Positions 25,889 through 34,669 of a DNA stretch of 64,000 nucleotides are shown here, piece after piece; within the stretch, counting starts at the first letter, position 1; every line of letters starts with the position of its first letter. The notes under the pieces were generated by a model. The model was given only the letters and a program-made list of their open reading frames with translations, was not told where the DNA came from and ran no database searches. Source of the DNA: Streptococcus parasuis (lineage in GTDB: Bacteria; Bacillota; Bacilli; Lactobacillales; Streptococcaceae). The DNA lies in assembly GCF_021654455.1 (NCBI RefSeq), contig NZ_AP024276.1:1612001-1676000 (forward strand). The letters run 5' to 3'. Position numbers and translations under genes: made by a program.

Positions 25889-28800
25889 CAGACAATCCCC
25901 CTCATCATGTTATCTATTTTTAGTTTGTCGTTTTGGTAATTGGTCATTGGTCCACCAATCTTGGCAACAAGAGTACCATCATCAAGAACCATGTTAATAG
26001 GACGCTTGACGGCTTGCTCAGCAACTTCAAGAGCTTTGGTGAGTGCTTGGTCTGCTTGGTCTCTGATAATCTTAATTTGACTCATTTCCGCACGTTCCGT
26101 GATGTATTTGAGCCTGAATTGGCTAGACAAAGAGCCGTTTCCTAGACCTAGCAACTCCTCAGCGCCAAACTTAAAGGCTGACATCTCTTGCTGGACATAA
26201 GCAAGGCTGTCAATCACATCAGAGGTATTATTTTCAATGCCTACAGCGATACCTTGGGCAATATATCGACCTACATTATCCCTAAACAGTCGCGATGGTG
26301 AGTGAATTTTAGCCTTAGCTTGTGCCGCTCTTTCTGCTTGTGCTACCAGAGCATTTGCAGCAGCTGTCACAGAGCCAAGGGCTGAATAAATGCCTTGAGC
26401 TAGACCTTGAGCAATATAAGCCCCAATCGACCGCATAGCACCGACGCCCTGCATACCAGTATCACGAATTGCGGTCATCATAGCATGCATAGCACCACCA
26501 GCTTGTCCAATTCCGGACCTAATACCTACGACAATGCCTTTTGTTGTCCCTTCTCCTGCTTGCTTACCAGCTTGCGTCATCTGATTGGCAGATAAACGTA
26601 TCACATTCACTATCTGTAACATTCCACTCATAGTAGCAGATGCTGCCTGCTGAACGCCTTGAGAAATCATAGACATGGAACGACTTGCTACTGGGCCAAT
26701 CATACCCAAAGCGTTTTGAGCGTTTATACTTTCAGACTGTAATCTTGCCAAACCTTGGATAATGTTAGTCAGAGCAGAGCTTGCACTAGCTAGTCCACCA
26801 GATGTTGCTCCGATAGCCCCTAATCCAGCAACAACCGCGGCTAGACTTGCTCCCATATCAAGCAAATTAAGCTTGGTTATACGTTCTATCCCCTGCGCCA
26901 ACTGATTGAAACCTTTACCTGCGTTTAAAGCAGCATTACCAATTGAATCAAACATACCAGCGACAGAATCTAAAATGCTAGACACTGCATTCCCGAATGA
27001 TTCAATAACACCTTTAGCACCATCTAAAACATTACGAATGCTATCTCCAAGACCAGTCACAAGATTTGTCAAACTATCAATAATCGGACTTAGATTGGTA
27101 ATCAAAGTTGTAAATGCTTCAACCATCGACTGCAACACTGGAGCTACTGCGACAACCATCTCTGTAATTGCAGGGATAATCGGTGCAAGCGCTTGGACAA
27201 TTTGAACAATAGCTGTAGAAACGATTTGAACAGTCGTAGTAAACACTGACCCTAGCACTGCTACCAGCGGTGTTGCTGCGACAATGATTTGAGATACCGC
27301 TCCACCAACAGCTGATACAACCATCGAAAATGCCGTCCCAAAAGCAAGCACAACGGGCGATAAGCTAGAAAATGCTGAAATAATACTTGCTATCGCAGTT
27401 CCTGTAGCAGTTATTAACGGACTCAGCTGTGCAAATGCCGTTGCAACAATCGGCAGATATGGAGCAATCGTGACAAACGCCTGCGCCAAAGCACCAATTA
27501 TCGTACTAGCCAGACTCCCTAAACTCGTTGAAATTGTAGTGATGATCTGACTAATTCCAGCAGATTGGGTAGCAAGCAAAGCGAATGATGCCACAATGAC
27601 CCCAATACCTGCACCAATGCCAACTGCAGCAACCCCAATAGCCCCACCAAAGGCAAGGATATTAGCTACACCAGCAGTCCTCAACATAGCACCAAACGCT
27701 CTTAATACTGGACCAACTCCAGACAAGGCAGTTTTGATACCAGCCCCAATTCCCATCGCAGCAGTTTTGATCGCTGTTCCTGATGACTTAATGACATTAG
27801 AAAGGCTAGAAAATACTTGACTAATGGTACTTTTGGACTTCTTAACCGCCTCTCCAGCTCCACCAACTCCATCAGCAACATTTTTCTTAAAGAAACTAAA
27901 TGGATTAAAGGATTTTAGGAAGTTGAACGCTTTGAAACCAGCGATTGCGGCAGGAATGCCAATCAGCAAACCTCTGAATATATTTCCGTCAATTTTTTGG
28001 CTAAATTGAGCAATAGCCGAGATGATTTCGGCAATAAATTTAACAACCTGCCCAGCAGCATTCCCGATAGTTTCCCAAGGGATAGCACCAGATAGTTTTT
28101 CGCTCAAGTCCAAACCAGCCTCACTTAGATCAAAAAAAGCCAGTGCCAATGCACGGACCGCCCCTGAATTTGTGAACCCTTCGAAAAATGACGAGATTCC
28201 AGCCGAAATATCCTGGATAACATACATCAATCCATTTAAGATATTAGAGACTGTTACTACACCAGTATTTAATATTCCTGGATCGATTTTAAAGACCGAC
28301 TGAAACATATCGCCAATGCTATATAGAGTAGCTTTGAAGTTATCGAAAACACCAAGGTCTGAAAAACCTTTCATCATTCCTTGGAACGATTGGGCCCATT
28401 TGTCTATTTGACTGGCGAATCCATCTCCGTCAAATTTATCAACGATGCTAATTACTCCCTCAACAGCCTTAATGCCGTGTTTGGATAGTACCTCAAAAGC
28501 TGGAAGAAGTTTGTTGGATACACCTTCCGTCAATCCATCGATAGCTTGGTCTACAGTTTTGTATTCTGTAGCCATCTTTCTAAAGGTGTCATTATTGCCG
28601 ACGGCGTTGATTGCATCGAAGAAATCTTGTGTAGCAATTTTCCCGTCTTGAACAGCAGAAACCATCTCAGCAGTTGACATGCCCATGTGTTTTGCGACCG
28701 CTGAGATACCCGCTGGCGTTTGTTCCAACATCAATTTAAAATCAGCCCAAGCTACATTTGGTTTGGTAGCCATCTGGACAGCTTGAGTTGACAACGTCTT

Positions 28801-29262
28801 CATGGCTTGAGCAGGATTTTCAGCAGCTGCTGCAAGTCCACCAAAGCCTGTAACTAGTTCTTTGGTACTCTTGATTCCGACCGCGGCTAGCTGGCTATAC
28901 GTGGATGCCATATCGGATGCTGAGTAAATAGTTTCAGTTGCGAAGGACTGTAATTCCTTCTTTACTCCAGCAATTTCTTGTTTGGGTAGACCCAAGTTTT
29001 CCATATTGCCCTGGAATGTTTGCCATGCTTTTGATGACGCATTGATGTCACCGACTAAGCCACTAATCTGGCCAGTTAGAGAACTAATACCTGCAGTTAC
29101 TGCACCACCAATAATATTGGCACCAAGCATCGACTTAAACACTGACCCAGCTTTCTCGCCGGCAGATGTCAGCCCATTCAATAAACCTTTGACTTTGCCA
29201 GCTCCACTAAGGGCTTTTCCGTCATTTAAATCGACATCAATCGTAACCTTACCATCTGCCAT
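25888..29262 (-). CDS. Tape measure protein
   Basis: A 1124-residue protein that sets tail length and helps DNA passage. An N-terminal TP901-type core (GSVFKSMLGANIIGGAV to about residue 350, including ETIYSASDMASTYSQLA) is followed by long Ala/Gly/Ile/Val-rich helical membrane-like stretches (about 470-720) and C-terminal HSPSRLFRDNVGRYIAQGIAVGI, all typical of tape measures. It is the largest or second-largest gene of the late operon and lies in the expected place. Confidence 0.93.
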   Translation of the reverse strand: MADGKVTIDVDLNDGKALSGAGKVKGLLNGLTSAGEKAGSVFKSMLGANIIGGAVTAGISSLTGQISGLVGDINASSKAWQTFQGNMENLGLPKQEIAGVKKELQSFATETIYSASDMASTYSQLAAVGIKSTKELVTGFGGLAAAAENPAQAMKTLSTQAVQMATKPNVAWADFKLMLEQTPAGISAVAKHMGMSTAEMVSAVQDGKIATQDFFDAINAVGNNDTFRKMATEYKTVDQAIDGLTEGVSNKLLPAFEVLSKHGIKAVEGVISIVDKFDGDGFASQIDKWAQSFQGMMKGFSDLGVFDNFKATLYSIGDMFQSVFKIDPGILNTGVVTVSNILNGLMYVIQDISAGISSFFEGFTNSGAVRALALAFFDLSEAGLDLSEKLSGAIPWETIGNAAGQVVKFIAEIISAIAQFSQKIDGNIFRGLLIGIPAAIAGFKAFNFLKSFNPFSFFKKNVADGVGGAGEAVKKSKSTISQVFSSLSNVIKSSGTAIKTAAMGIGAGIKTALSGVGPVLRAFGAMLRTAGVANILAFGGAIGVAAVGIGAGIGVIVASFALLATQSAGISQIITTISTSLGSLASTIIGALAQAFVTIAPYLPIVATAFAQLSPLITATGTAIASIISAFSSLSPVVLAFGTAFSMVVSAVGGAVSQIIVAATPLVAVLGSVFTTTVQIVSTAIVQIVQALAPIIPAITEMVVAVAPVLQSMVEAFTTLITNLSPIIDSLTNLVTGLGDSIRNVLDGAKGVIESFGNAVSSILDSVAGMFDSIGNAALNAGKGFNQLAQGIERITKLNLLDMGASLAAVVAGLGAIGATSGGLASASSALTNIIQGLARLQSESINAQNALGMIGPVASRSMSMISQGVQQAASATMSGMLQIVNVIRLSANQMTQAGKQAGEGTTKGIVVGIRSGIGQAGGAMHAMMTAIRDTGMQGVGAMRSIGAYIAQGLAQGIYSALGSVTAAANALVAQAERAAQAKAKIHSPSRLFRDNVGRYIAQGIAVGIENNTSDVIDSLAYVQQEMSAFKFGAEELLGLGNGSLSSQFRLKYITERAEMSQIKIIRDQADQALTKALEVAEQAVKRPINMVLDDGTLVAKIGGPMTNYQNDKLKIDNMMRGIV

Positions 29263-29276
29263 TTTACCCCTCCTTT

Positions 29277-29876
29277 CTAACTTTTATTTGGTAGGGCGAA
29301 AAGTTTTTTCAACTTTTTCATACGACTCTTTTCAGCCTCACTGTCATACTTAGTAGGCTTCCAAGCACGTATTCGCATAATTTCAGACATTTTTGTAGTA
29401 TCTGGCAATCCAGACAAGAGAGCATTGAACTTCTTCCAATGCAATTCCCCTTGGACCTCAATTAAATCAATCTTATATACCTGCATAAAGGCTGCGTAGA
29501 TATACTCTGCATCATGTTCGATTGAGTATAAGGGTTCCTCATCATCCTCATCAGGTTCAACCTCAGGTAACGGATTACCTAACAAGTCATACTCTTGCTC
29601 TTTTGCTCTATTTTCGATTTTGATACAGCTTTCGAAGACCGACTTGAATGTTTCAAAAGCAGATTCTGGACTAAACATCTTCAACAATTCCTCTAATGCC
29701 AAACCAGTCAATCTATTTAAACAAATATAAGTCTTTTCTAAATCGTCAACTGAATCGTCGTTTAGCACATCGAAAATAACAAGCACGTTGTCAAAAGATA
29801 AATCTAGCGGATAGACTTTGCCGTTGAAGACTAATTCATCGTTCAGTTGTTGGGAGAGTCGAAACACATCACTCAC
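29277..29876 (-). CDS. Gp15-family phage protein (second tail assembly gene)
   Basis: A 199-residue acidic protein matching the bacteriophage Gp15 family that lies just before tape-measure genes. It occupies the place of the gpT part of tail-assembly chaperones. It starts at GTG (29874-29876) immediately after, and in the same reading frame as, the TAG stop of the preceding gene, so it is made either by re-initiation or, less likely, by amber read-through. No normal Shine-Dalgarno precedes the GTG. Confidence 0.72.
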   Translation of the reverse strand: MSDVFRLSQQLNDELVFNGKVYPLDLSFDNVLVIFDVLNDDSVDDLEKTYICLNRLTGLALEELLKMFSPESAFETFKSVFESCIKIENRAKEQEYDLLGNPLPEVEPDEDDEEPLYSIEHDAEYIYAAFMQVYKIDLIEVQGELHWKKFNALLSGLPDTTKMSEIMRIRAWKPTKYDSEAEKSRMKKLKKLFALPNKS

Positions 29877-30242
29877 CTACTTTAAATATTTGGTAAATGA
29901 ATCATTCGACGCTTCAACTCGCTTACGATATTCGATAATAACTCCGTTCAAAGCCTGCAAGAGCATTGACGCAGTTTCCATTGCAGAGTTCCCTGATAAT
30001 GCATATACCTTCTCAAATGCCTCCGGACCAAATAAGTCATCAAATGCTTTTTGACAAACTTCTTTAACCAGCGGAAGGCTTTCGCTATCCTTTAACTCTT
30101 TAGCTTTGTCGCCAACATCCATCACAGCATTTAAGTGTTCCTCACGTTTGACCAAGTTGTCATCACTAATTTGGAATTGCAATTCAAATTGACCAAAGTC
30201 GATTGGAATAATATTGTTACTTTGAATAACGACTACTGACAT
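29877..30242 (-). CDS. Tail assembly chaperone (gpG-like)
   Basis: A 121-residue acidic helical protein between major tail protein and the Gp15 gene, the usual position of the gpG chaperone that coats the tape measure during assembly. It ends T TTA AAG TAG, where T TTA AAG is a valid slippery heptamer, but a -1 shift meets a TGA three codons later. The stop is followed directly by an in-frame GTG. Confidence 0.65.
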   Translation of the reverse strand: MSVVVIQSNNIIPIDFGQFELQFQISDDNLVKREEHLNAVMDVGDKAKELKDSESLPLVKEVCQKAFDDLFGPEAFEKVYALSGNSAMETASMLLQALNGVIIEYRKRVEASNDSFTKYLK

Positions 30243-30267
30243 TTTTATTTACTCCTTTTAAAATCAA

Positions 30268-30296
30268 AAAAGAGAGGGTTCACTCCCTCTCAAAAA
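30268..30296 (-). terminator. Hairpin after the major tail gene
   Basis: GAGAGGG and CCCTCTC (about 30271-30292) pair around a short loop, with T-rich sequence after it on the minus strand. It probably acts as a partial terminator that lets the tail subunit be made in excess over the chaperone. Confidence 0.6.
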
Positions 30297-30299
30297 AAG

Positions 30300-30755
30300 T
30301 TATGCACCTGGAACAGCCGATTCCTTAGGCAATCCATTGTAAGTCAACTTACAACCAAATTTTTCATGTTCGGTAGCCTCACCGCCACCGCCCTTGATTT
30401 CTGTAGCAGTTGCCACGCCGACATATTGTTTTTTGCCATTTGATTCGACAATCTTATGCCATAGTTTTCGGCCGTCTCCAGTTTTACGTTTCTTGCTGAC
30501 AATAAGCGCCTGTGCAGGATCTTCGTCATCATAAGTTCCTTCGACAGTCCATGATTCAGAAACAGATACAACTTCGGTCTCTTTGTTACCATCTCCATCA
30601 TAATATCCTGTTTCATCAGTTTCTTCATCGGTATCATCCTCGATGTTACTAATCCATTTTGCTAATTCCAACCATTCAGTAGGTTCTTGCTTTGCATTCT
30701 TCGGGTCAAAATCAGCAACGAAATGCCCGCGTTTGGCGTTCTTATTACGTACCAT
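30300..30755 (-). CDS. Major tail protein
   Basis: A 151-residue protein beginning MVRNKNAKRG and containing a glycine-rich loop (KGGGGEATEHEKFG). By its size, beta-rich composition and position between the head-tail completion genes and the tail chaperone it is the tail tube subunit. Pairs of ordinary Shine-Dalgarno and start; followed by a 57-bp spacer with an AGAGGG...CCCTCT hairpin (about 30272-30291) that may lower downstream expression. Confidence 0.75.
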   Translation of the reverse strand: MVRNKNAKRGHFVADFDPKNAKQEPTEWLELAKWISNIEDDTDEETDETGYYDGDGNKETEVVSVSESWTVEGTYDDEDPAQALIVSKKRKTGDGRKLWHKIVESNGKKQYVGVATATEIKGGGGEATEHEKFGCKLTYNGLPKESAVPGA

Positions 30756-30758
30756 TAC

Positions 30759-31169
30759 TTAATTTCCTTTCTTTGGGTAAATAGTTAAGTCGACCTGGAA
30801 GGTCAATCTGAAATAAAAATATCCCGACGTATCACTAGCTTGATAGTAGGGCTCTGATGAAATAGACAGAGAGGAGAATTCAAACGAACCGTCTGAACTC
30901 TCAACGTCTGTCAGTTCTTCTAAAACTTTTGATAGTTTGTCAACGATCGATAAAATGCGCTCCCTGTCCTTAGACTTACCTTGGATTTCAAAGTTTAATC
31001 GTTTCTCCTTGATTCCATCATAATAGGCTCGAAAAACTTTTCCGCCCGGAAGGGAGTACAAGGATATACTTTCTTCTTCGTTGTTTAAATCATTGAACAA
31101 GGGGATATCTAACTCATTTTCTTGGATGACATTGTCAATGACGTCCCCCAATCTTTCCTGAAAATCCAT
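30759..31169 (-). CDS. Minor capsid/tail terminator protein (Minor_capsid_3-like)
   Basis: A 136-residue protein placed third in a row of four small head-tail connector genes. It resembles the phage minor capsid protein C type, which acts as tail terminator at the head-tail joint. It overlaps the preceding gene by one base (TAATG). Confidence 0.68.
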   Translation of the reverse strand: MDFQERLGDVIDNVIQENELDIPLFNDLNNEEESISLYSLPGGKVFRAYYDGIKEKRLNFEIQGKSKDRERILSIVDKLSKVLEELTDVESSDGSFEFSSLSISSEPYYQASDTSGYFYFRLTFQVDLTIYPKKGN

Positions 31170-31510
31170 TATTGAAGACCAGCTCCTTCCACAAATTTAT
31201 CCGGCCAAGTATTACCATACATGCCCTGTGCTGCTAAATCCCAACGACTCGTTGCTTGAGGGTGGAAAGTTGTTTGAAAGTTTGCATGATTGAAAAACCA
31301 ACGTTTGGCATACGGAGTATCCCAGGATAAGATTTCTCCATTGCTCTCAACCATACCGCTACCAGATAATGCCCCTTCCTCAAATGGAACGAAAGGTGTC
31401 ATATCTGCAAGCATCTGGTTTGCCATTACGAATTGCCCTTTTTGGAAATTGGCTTTGCTCAATTTTTTATCGTAGCCTTTCAAATCAACCGTCACTTTGA
31501 CATCTGCCAT
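31169..31510 (-). CDS. Minor capsid protein 2-like (HK97 gp10-type)
   Basis: A 113-residue head-tail completion protein. Features are MADVKVTVDLKGYDKKL at the start and TPFVPFEEGALSGSG, DTPYAKRWFFNHA near the centre, typical of Minor_capsid_2. Start at the ATG 31508-31510, overlapping the previous stop as TGATG and preceded by GGAG; three upstream codons are in frame but lack a ribosome site. Confidence 0.7.
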   Translation of the reverse strand: MADVKVTVDLKGYDKKLSKANFQKGQFVMANQMLADMTPFVPFEEGALSGSGMVESNGEILSWDTPYAKRWFFNHANFQTTFHPQATSRWDLAAQGMYGNTWPDKFVEGAGLQ

Positions 31511-31848
31511 CACAAACACTCCAGTTCATAGCTAAACAGTTTCTTAGAATATGGCTCATAAATTGGAACAACCTTTTTAATTGTCATCTCACGATTACCA
31601 ACCACAATTTTTGACATCTCCTTAAACGCCAAAAAAGGGCTTGTTTGAGCGTTATAACAAAAGATAAGGCAATCAGCCACAATCTTTTTTTCAGAGCTGT
31701 CACGGCTATAAATAGTGGCGAAATCAATGCGACAATCTTTCACTGTCACTGGGCTAGCATATTCAGGTTTATGATTACGGTCTTCTCGAAGATATTCATG
31801 ATACTCAAACTCATGAATCAGCATTCGTTTTGGAACTCTTCTAACCAT
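31510..31848 (-). CDS. Minor capsid protein 1-like (head-tail stopper)
   Basis: A 112-residue protein starting MVRRVPKRMLIHEFEYHEY, resembling Minor_capsid_1, probably the stopper that seals the filled head. The longer frame from 31902 is out of context because it lies inside the preceding gene; the ATG at 31846-31848 overlaps that gene by 8 bp. Confidence 0.7.
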   Translation of the reverse strand: MVRRVPKRMLIHEFEYHEYLREDRNHKPEYASPVTVKDCRIDFATIYSRDSSEKKIVADCLIFCYNAQTSPFLAFKEMSKIVVGNREMTIKKVVPIYEPYSKKLFSYELECL

Positions 31849-32221
31849 AGCCAGCACCTCGATAAAGCAAACCAGTACCGGACAGGTAGAGATAGAATTC
31901 ATCGCACAACAGATTACTAGTATTCGTGTTTTGGGAAGATTTAGACTTGCCGATGGAAGTCCTTCCCAGACTTACTGTCTCTGGCTCAGAATTAAGCTCC
32001 TGTGCTGTTAAAGCCCCCTGGTCGATAAAATACCTAACCTGGGCTTTCAGAGCATCCCTTACGGCTTTTTTCCGCCACTCTACATCTGTCTCAAAATCAA
32101 CACGAGAATAAAATCGTCGAGTTACAACTTCAAAAAGTTGCTCTGCTTTATTGATAGCCTGCTCTACAAAAGCTGTATCAGTTTCTTCGATTTCTAAATC
32201 TTCAATTTTGATATAAGGCAT
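31841..32221 (-). CDS. Head-tail connector/adaptor protein
   Basis: A 126-residue mainly helical protein starting MPYIKIEDLEIEE, in the position of the gp6/adaptor that binds the portal. Helical stretch (about 12-75) and position support this; the family name is uncertain. AAAGGAGG precedes the ATG at 32219-32221. Confidence 0.62.
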   Translation of the reverse strand: MPYIKIEDLEIEETDTAFVEQAINKAEQLFEVVTRRFYSRVDFETDVEWRKKAVRDALKAQVRYFIDQGALTAQELNSEPETVSLGRTSIGKSKSSQNTNTSNLLCDEFYLYLSGTGLLYRGAGYG

Positions 32222-32248
32222 AGTACCTCCTTTCAAAAAGAAAGAGGG

Positions 32249-32467
32249 CTACTCACCCTCCTCTTCGACAGTTTCTTTTTTGGATTTTTTAGGTGCTTTT
32301 GTTTTTTCAAGGATTAGAATATCCTCCACACCTTTTTCAGCTGCGTACCATTTCAAGTTGTCATTGATTTCTTGTGCTCGCTCCGGAGCATATTCAATCT
32401 GGCCAACATCAATGTATTTCTTTTCGACCTTGTCCCAAAAAGGAGCAGTAACCTTGTACTTATTCAT
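32249..32467 (-). CDS. Small hypothetical head-region protein
   Basis: A 72-residue protein with a lysine-rich then glutamate-rich tail (KAPKKSKKETVEEEGE), just after the major capsid gene. Start MNKYKVTAPFWDKVEKKY suggests a small beta/alpha fold. Similar small genes follow capsid genes in many streptococcal phages. Role unknown. Confidence 0.6.
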   Translation of the reverse strand: MNKYKVTAPFWDKVEKKYIDVGQIEYAPERAQEINDNLKWYAAEKGVEDILILEKTKAPKKSKKETVEEEGE

Positions 32468-32476
32468 CTAGCCCTC

Positions 32477-33349
32477 CTATCCTGCTGGAGTTAACTTAGC
32501 TTTCAAGATAGCTTTAGCGTTCTTCTCAGGGATATATTTAGCAGTCTTGCCTGCTGCTTGCATTACGATACCTACAAAGTCAGTTGCATCGAGTGCGCGA
32601 GAAGTCTGTACACCAAGTCCAAGTTGACCAACACCGTCAGCAGCAAAGACAATATGTTCGCCTGTTTGGAAGTATGCATCTGGGTATTCTTCCAAGATAA
32701 AGCCCTTGAACTTGTAAATTTCATTATCATCAATATTTGCAGATGATTTCTTAGCTGTAGTAGCCAATTTTGAGTCAACAAGCAAATTGTAGACATCAGC
32801 TGTCACATAAGCACGCCAAACAATATCCTTGGATACGTTATTGTTGATAAGCTTCTTGCGTGCATCGTTGAAGATTTTGGTCACACCGTCCTCGGTCATT
32901 GGGCCAGTAAATGTTTCAGATGCGATGTCAGACAAAGCCTTGCTTGCAATTTGTGAGAATTTCTCAGTCCATGCTTCTGCGTGCTTAGCTTGACGCTCAG
33001 CAATCACTTGATCTGGTACGTCATTGACAGTGAAGTTATCAACCCCTTCATGGATTGCAAGAGGTGAATCAAAATCAACCTGCTTGTTAACTGATTTGAT
33101 TTCCTTACGTTCTCCGAATCGGCTGGTTGATCCAGTACCAGTTCCAAAGGCTACATTTTCGCCGGTTTGGTACTCCTGTAGGACCGCATCGACATCGTTT
33201 GAGATTTTAAGGTCCATGAATTTTGTTGAATCGGTCACTCCGTCAACAACTTGGATTGTACCACCGAAAGCAGCCAAAAAACGTGCTTTCTTTGAGAAGA
33301 TATTCGGAAACATTCCGACATACTGTTTTGTGTATTCTTTAATAGCCAT
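32477..33349 (-). CDS. Major capsid protein
   Basis: A 290-residue HK97-fold-type capsid protein. Supporting points are its position after the scaffold gene, the start MAIKEYTKQYVGMFPNIF, internal NDVPDQVIAERQAKHAEAW, and the stretch RALDATDFVGIVMQAAGKTAKYIPEKN typical of coat proteins of this phage group. No protease gene is nearby, in line with a separate scaffold. Confidence 0.85.
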   Translation of the reverse strand: MAIKEYTKQYVGMFPNIFSKKARFLAAFGGTIQVVDGVTDSTKFMDLKISNDVDAVLQEYQTGENVAFGTGTGSTSRFGERKEIKSVNKQVDFDSPLAIHEGVDNFTVNDVPDQVIAERQAKHAEAWTEKFSQIASKALSDIASETFTGPMTEDGVTKIFNDARKKLINNNVSKDIVWRAYVTADVYNLLVDSKLATTAKKSSANIDDNEIYKFKGFILEEYPDAYFQTGEHIVFAADGVGQLGLGVQTSRALDATDFVGIVMQAAGKTAKYIPEKNAKAILKAKLTPAG

Positions 33350-33362
33350 TTGCTATTCCTTT

Positions 33363-33914
33363 CTAGTTATATCGTGCAGCTACTTCTGCCCACGCATCTT
33401 TTGGAGCTGGGTCCGAGCTGTCAGGGTTACCAGGCATTGTAATGACTGGCGTTGGTTGCGGTTTTGGATCTTCGGCGACATTAAAAAGATATGCATCGCT
33501 TTCTTTCAATGCCTCTAGCTGTTCGTCAAGTCCTGTCCAGCCTTTATCGCCTTCTGAGATTTTATCCAAATCTAATAGGGCGGTCACGGCCTTGCTATTC
33601 TTGACACCAGCTTTCGTCAATCCAAGTTCGATAAATGCATTTTTACGATCAGCAATTCTTTGAGTCTCAGATTCGGTTAGCTTTGTTTGATAATCCTCAA
33701 TCTGCTTTTGTAAATCGGCATTATCTTTGTTTGATTTTTGCAGGTCTTCAATAGTCTGATTAGCTGTTGTAAGGTCCTTTACTTTAGCATTAAGTTCATT
33801 CTCGGTTTCAGTCAATTTCGACTTAGTTTCATTGACTGTCTTCCCATGTTCGGCCATGACCTTGTCGATAACTTCATCAGACAATCCAAGCGTTGCTAAA
33901 AAATCACGTTTCAT
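33363..33914 (-). CDS. Phage scaffold protein
   Basis: A 183-residue protein with a long central coiled coil (about 25-90, TETENELNAKVKDLTTANQTI region) and a short basic end, located just before the capsid gene, as for GP20/DUF4355 scaffold proteins. It directs capsid assembly and then leaves the head. AGAAGGAGA precedes the ATG. Confidence 0.82.
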   Translation of the reverse strand: MKRDFLATLGLSDEVIDKVMAEHGKTVNETKSKLTETENELNAKVKDLTTANQTIEDLQKSNKDNADLQKQIEDYQTKLTESETQRIADRKNAFIELGLTKAGVKNSKAVTALLDLDKISEGDKGWTGLDEQLEALKESDAYLFNVAEDPKPQPTPVITMPGNPDSSDPAPKDAWAEVAARYN

Positions 33915-34004
33915 ACGTTCTCCTTCTACGTCTAGTTAACGTGTGACGACCACGAGAATTTGAAATATGTTGGACAGTTTAACGACGTGCCGGTCGATTT
34001 TTAC

Positions 34005-34036
34005 AAAAAGAAAACTGGTCAATTTCGACCAGTTTT
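34005..34036 (-). terminator. Hairpin upstream of the scaffold gene
   Basis: AAAACTGGTC (34011-34020) pairs perfectly with GACCAGTTTT (34027-34036), followed by TTTTCTTTTTG on the minus strand. It lies inside the late operon between the toxin/immunity block and the scaffold gene, so it would act as an attenuator unless the late transcript is antiterminated or a further promoter exists. Confidence 0.6.
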
Positions 34037-34095
34037 AAGTATTTGAGATTAATTTCAAGTAGTCTTTTCTGCTGTCAAGATGTGGGACCACCTCC

Positions 34096-34296
34096 TCACC
34101 GTTTCCAGAACGGTTTCTTAGAATTACCATTGGCTACTTGCTTCTCGATTTTGTCAAATCTAGCATTAGTAGCCTGAGCATTGCGTTCGACAATATTCCA
34201 TAGCTGATTATTTTGGTCAATCAAAAAATCAATATGAGTTTCCAATGTACGAATGCGATTTTCAAGCTCATATTTCTTCTTGATACGCTTATTCAT
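34096..34296 (-). CDS. Small coiled-coil protein, unknown
   Basis: A 66-residue basic protein with one coiled-coil helix (about residues 5-50) and tail NGNSKKPFWKR. Start at MNKRIKKKYE with AAAGGAGA upstream. It lies between the candidate immunity gene and the scaffold gene, in a place where accessory genes collect. Function unknown. Confidence 0.55.
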   Translation of the reverse strand: MNKRIKKKYELENRIRTLETHIDFLIDQNNQLWNIVERNAQATNARFDKIEKQVANGNSKKPFWKR

Positions 34297-34381
34297 AGCA
34301 ATCTCCTTTCTTTTTTTGCAACAAAAAAACACTCGATTTCTCGAATGCTTATCTAAATAATTGGTCTGCTTTCTGAAAATG

Positions 34382-34669
34382 CTATTTTGGAAGTAAATGT
34401 GATTCTTTTTCGGTAACTATCCTTTTCGCTTGCCTGTAGTATTTAAGCAATTTAGATTTATTGGTTTCTAGATTATAATCGGATAATAACTCCATTTCTT
34501 CTAGCACCTCTTCATTGAAAAAATCAAATAACTCTTCATTTTCATCAATCAATCGGTCACCGGACTCACTAGTTAGCCACTCTCCAAAAATAAAAGAAAA
34601 ATCCCAAACGCTGATTTTACCTGTTAGCACATCATCAAACATTTTAAAAACTTCATCAGTTGCTGTCAC
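34382..34669 (-). CDS. Candidate immunity protein for the MuF-type toxin
   Basis: A 95-residue, strongly acidic, all-helical protein. It overlaps the toxin gene end by 14 bp, the layout of toxin-immunity pairs. The N-terminal pattern FDDVLTGKISVWDFS followed by an acidic ELFDFFNEEV segment resembles my memory of colicin D immunity (Colicin_immun), which has a similar F-L-K-I-EF-ELF pattern. The acidic surface would suit masking of a basic nuclease. Alternative: an unrelated small phage gene. Confidence 0.5.
   Translation of the reverse strand: MTATDEVFKMFDDVLTGKISVWDFSFIFGEWLTSESGDRLIDENEELFDFFNEEVLEEMELLSDYNLETNKSKLLKYYRQAKRIVTEKESHLLPK

Noticed and set aside
25888..29262. Numerous + strand frames opposite the tape measure gene
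   Set aside because: Repetitive Ala/Ile-rich coding DNA opens the opposite strand; none has a ribosome site or family features.
29877..29900. Programmed -1 frameshift fusing the two tail chaperone genes
   Set aside because: The heptamer T TTA AAG is in the right frame, but the -1 frame stops at TGA after three codons and the +1 frame stops immediately, so no fusion can form that way.
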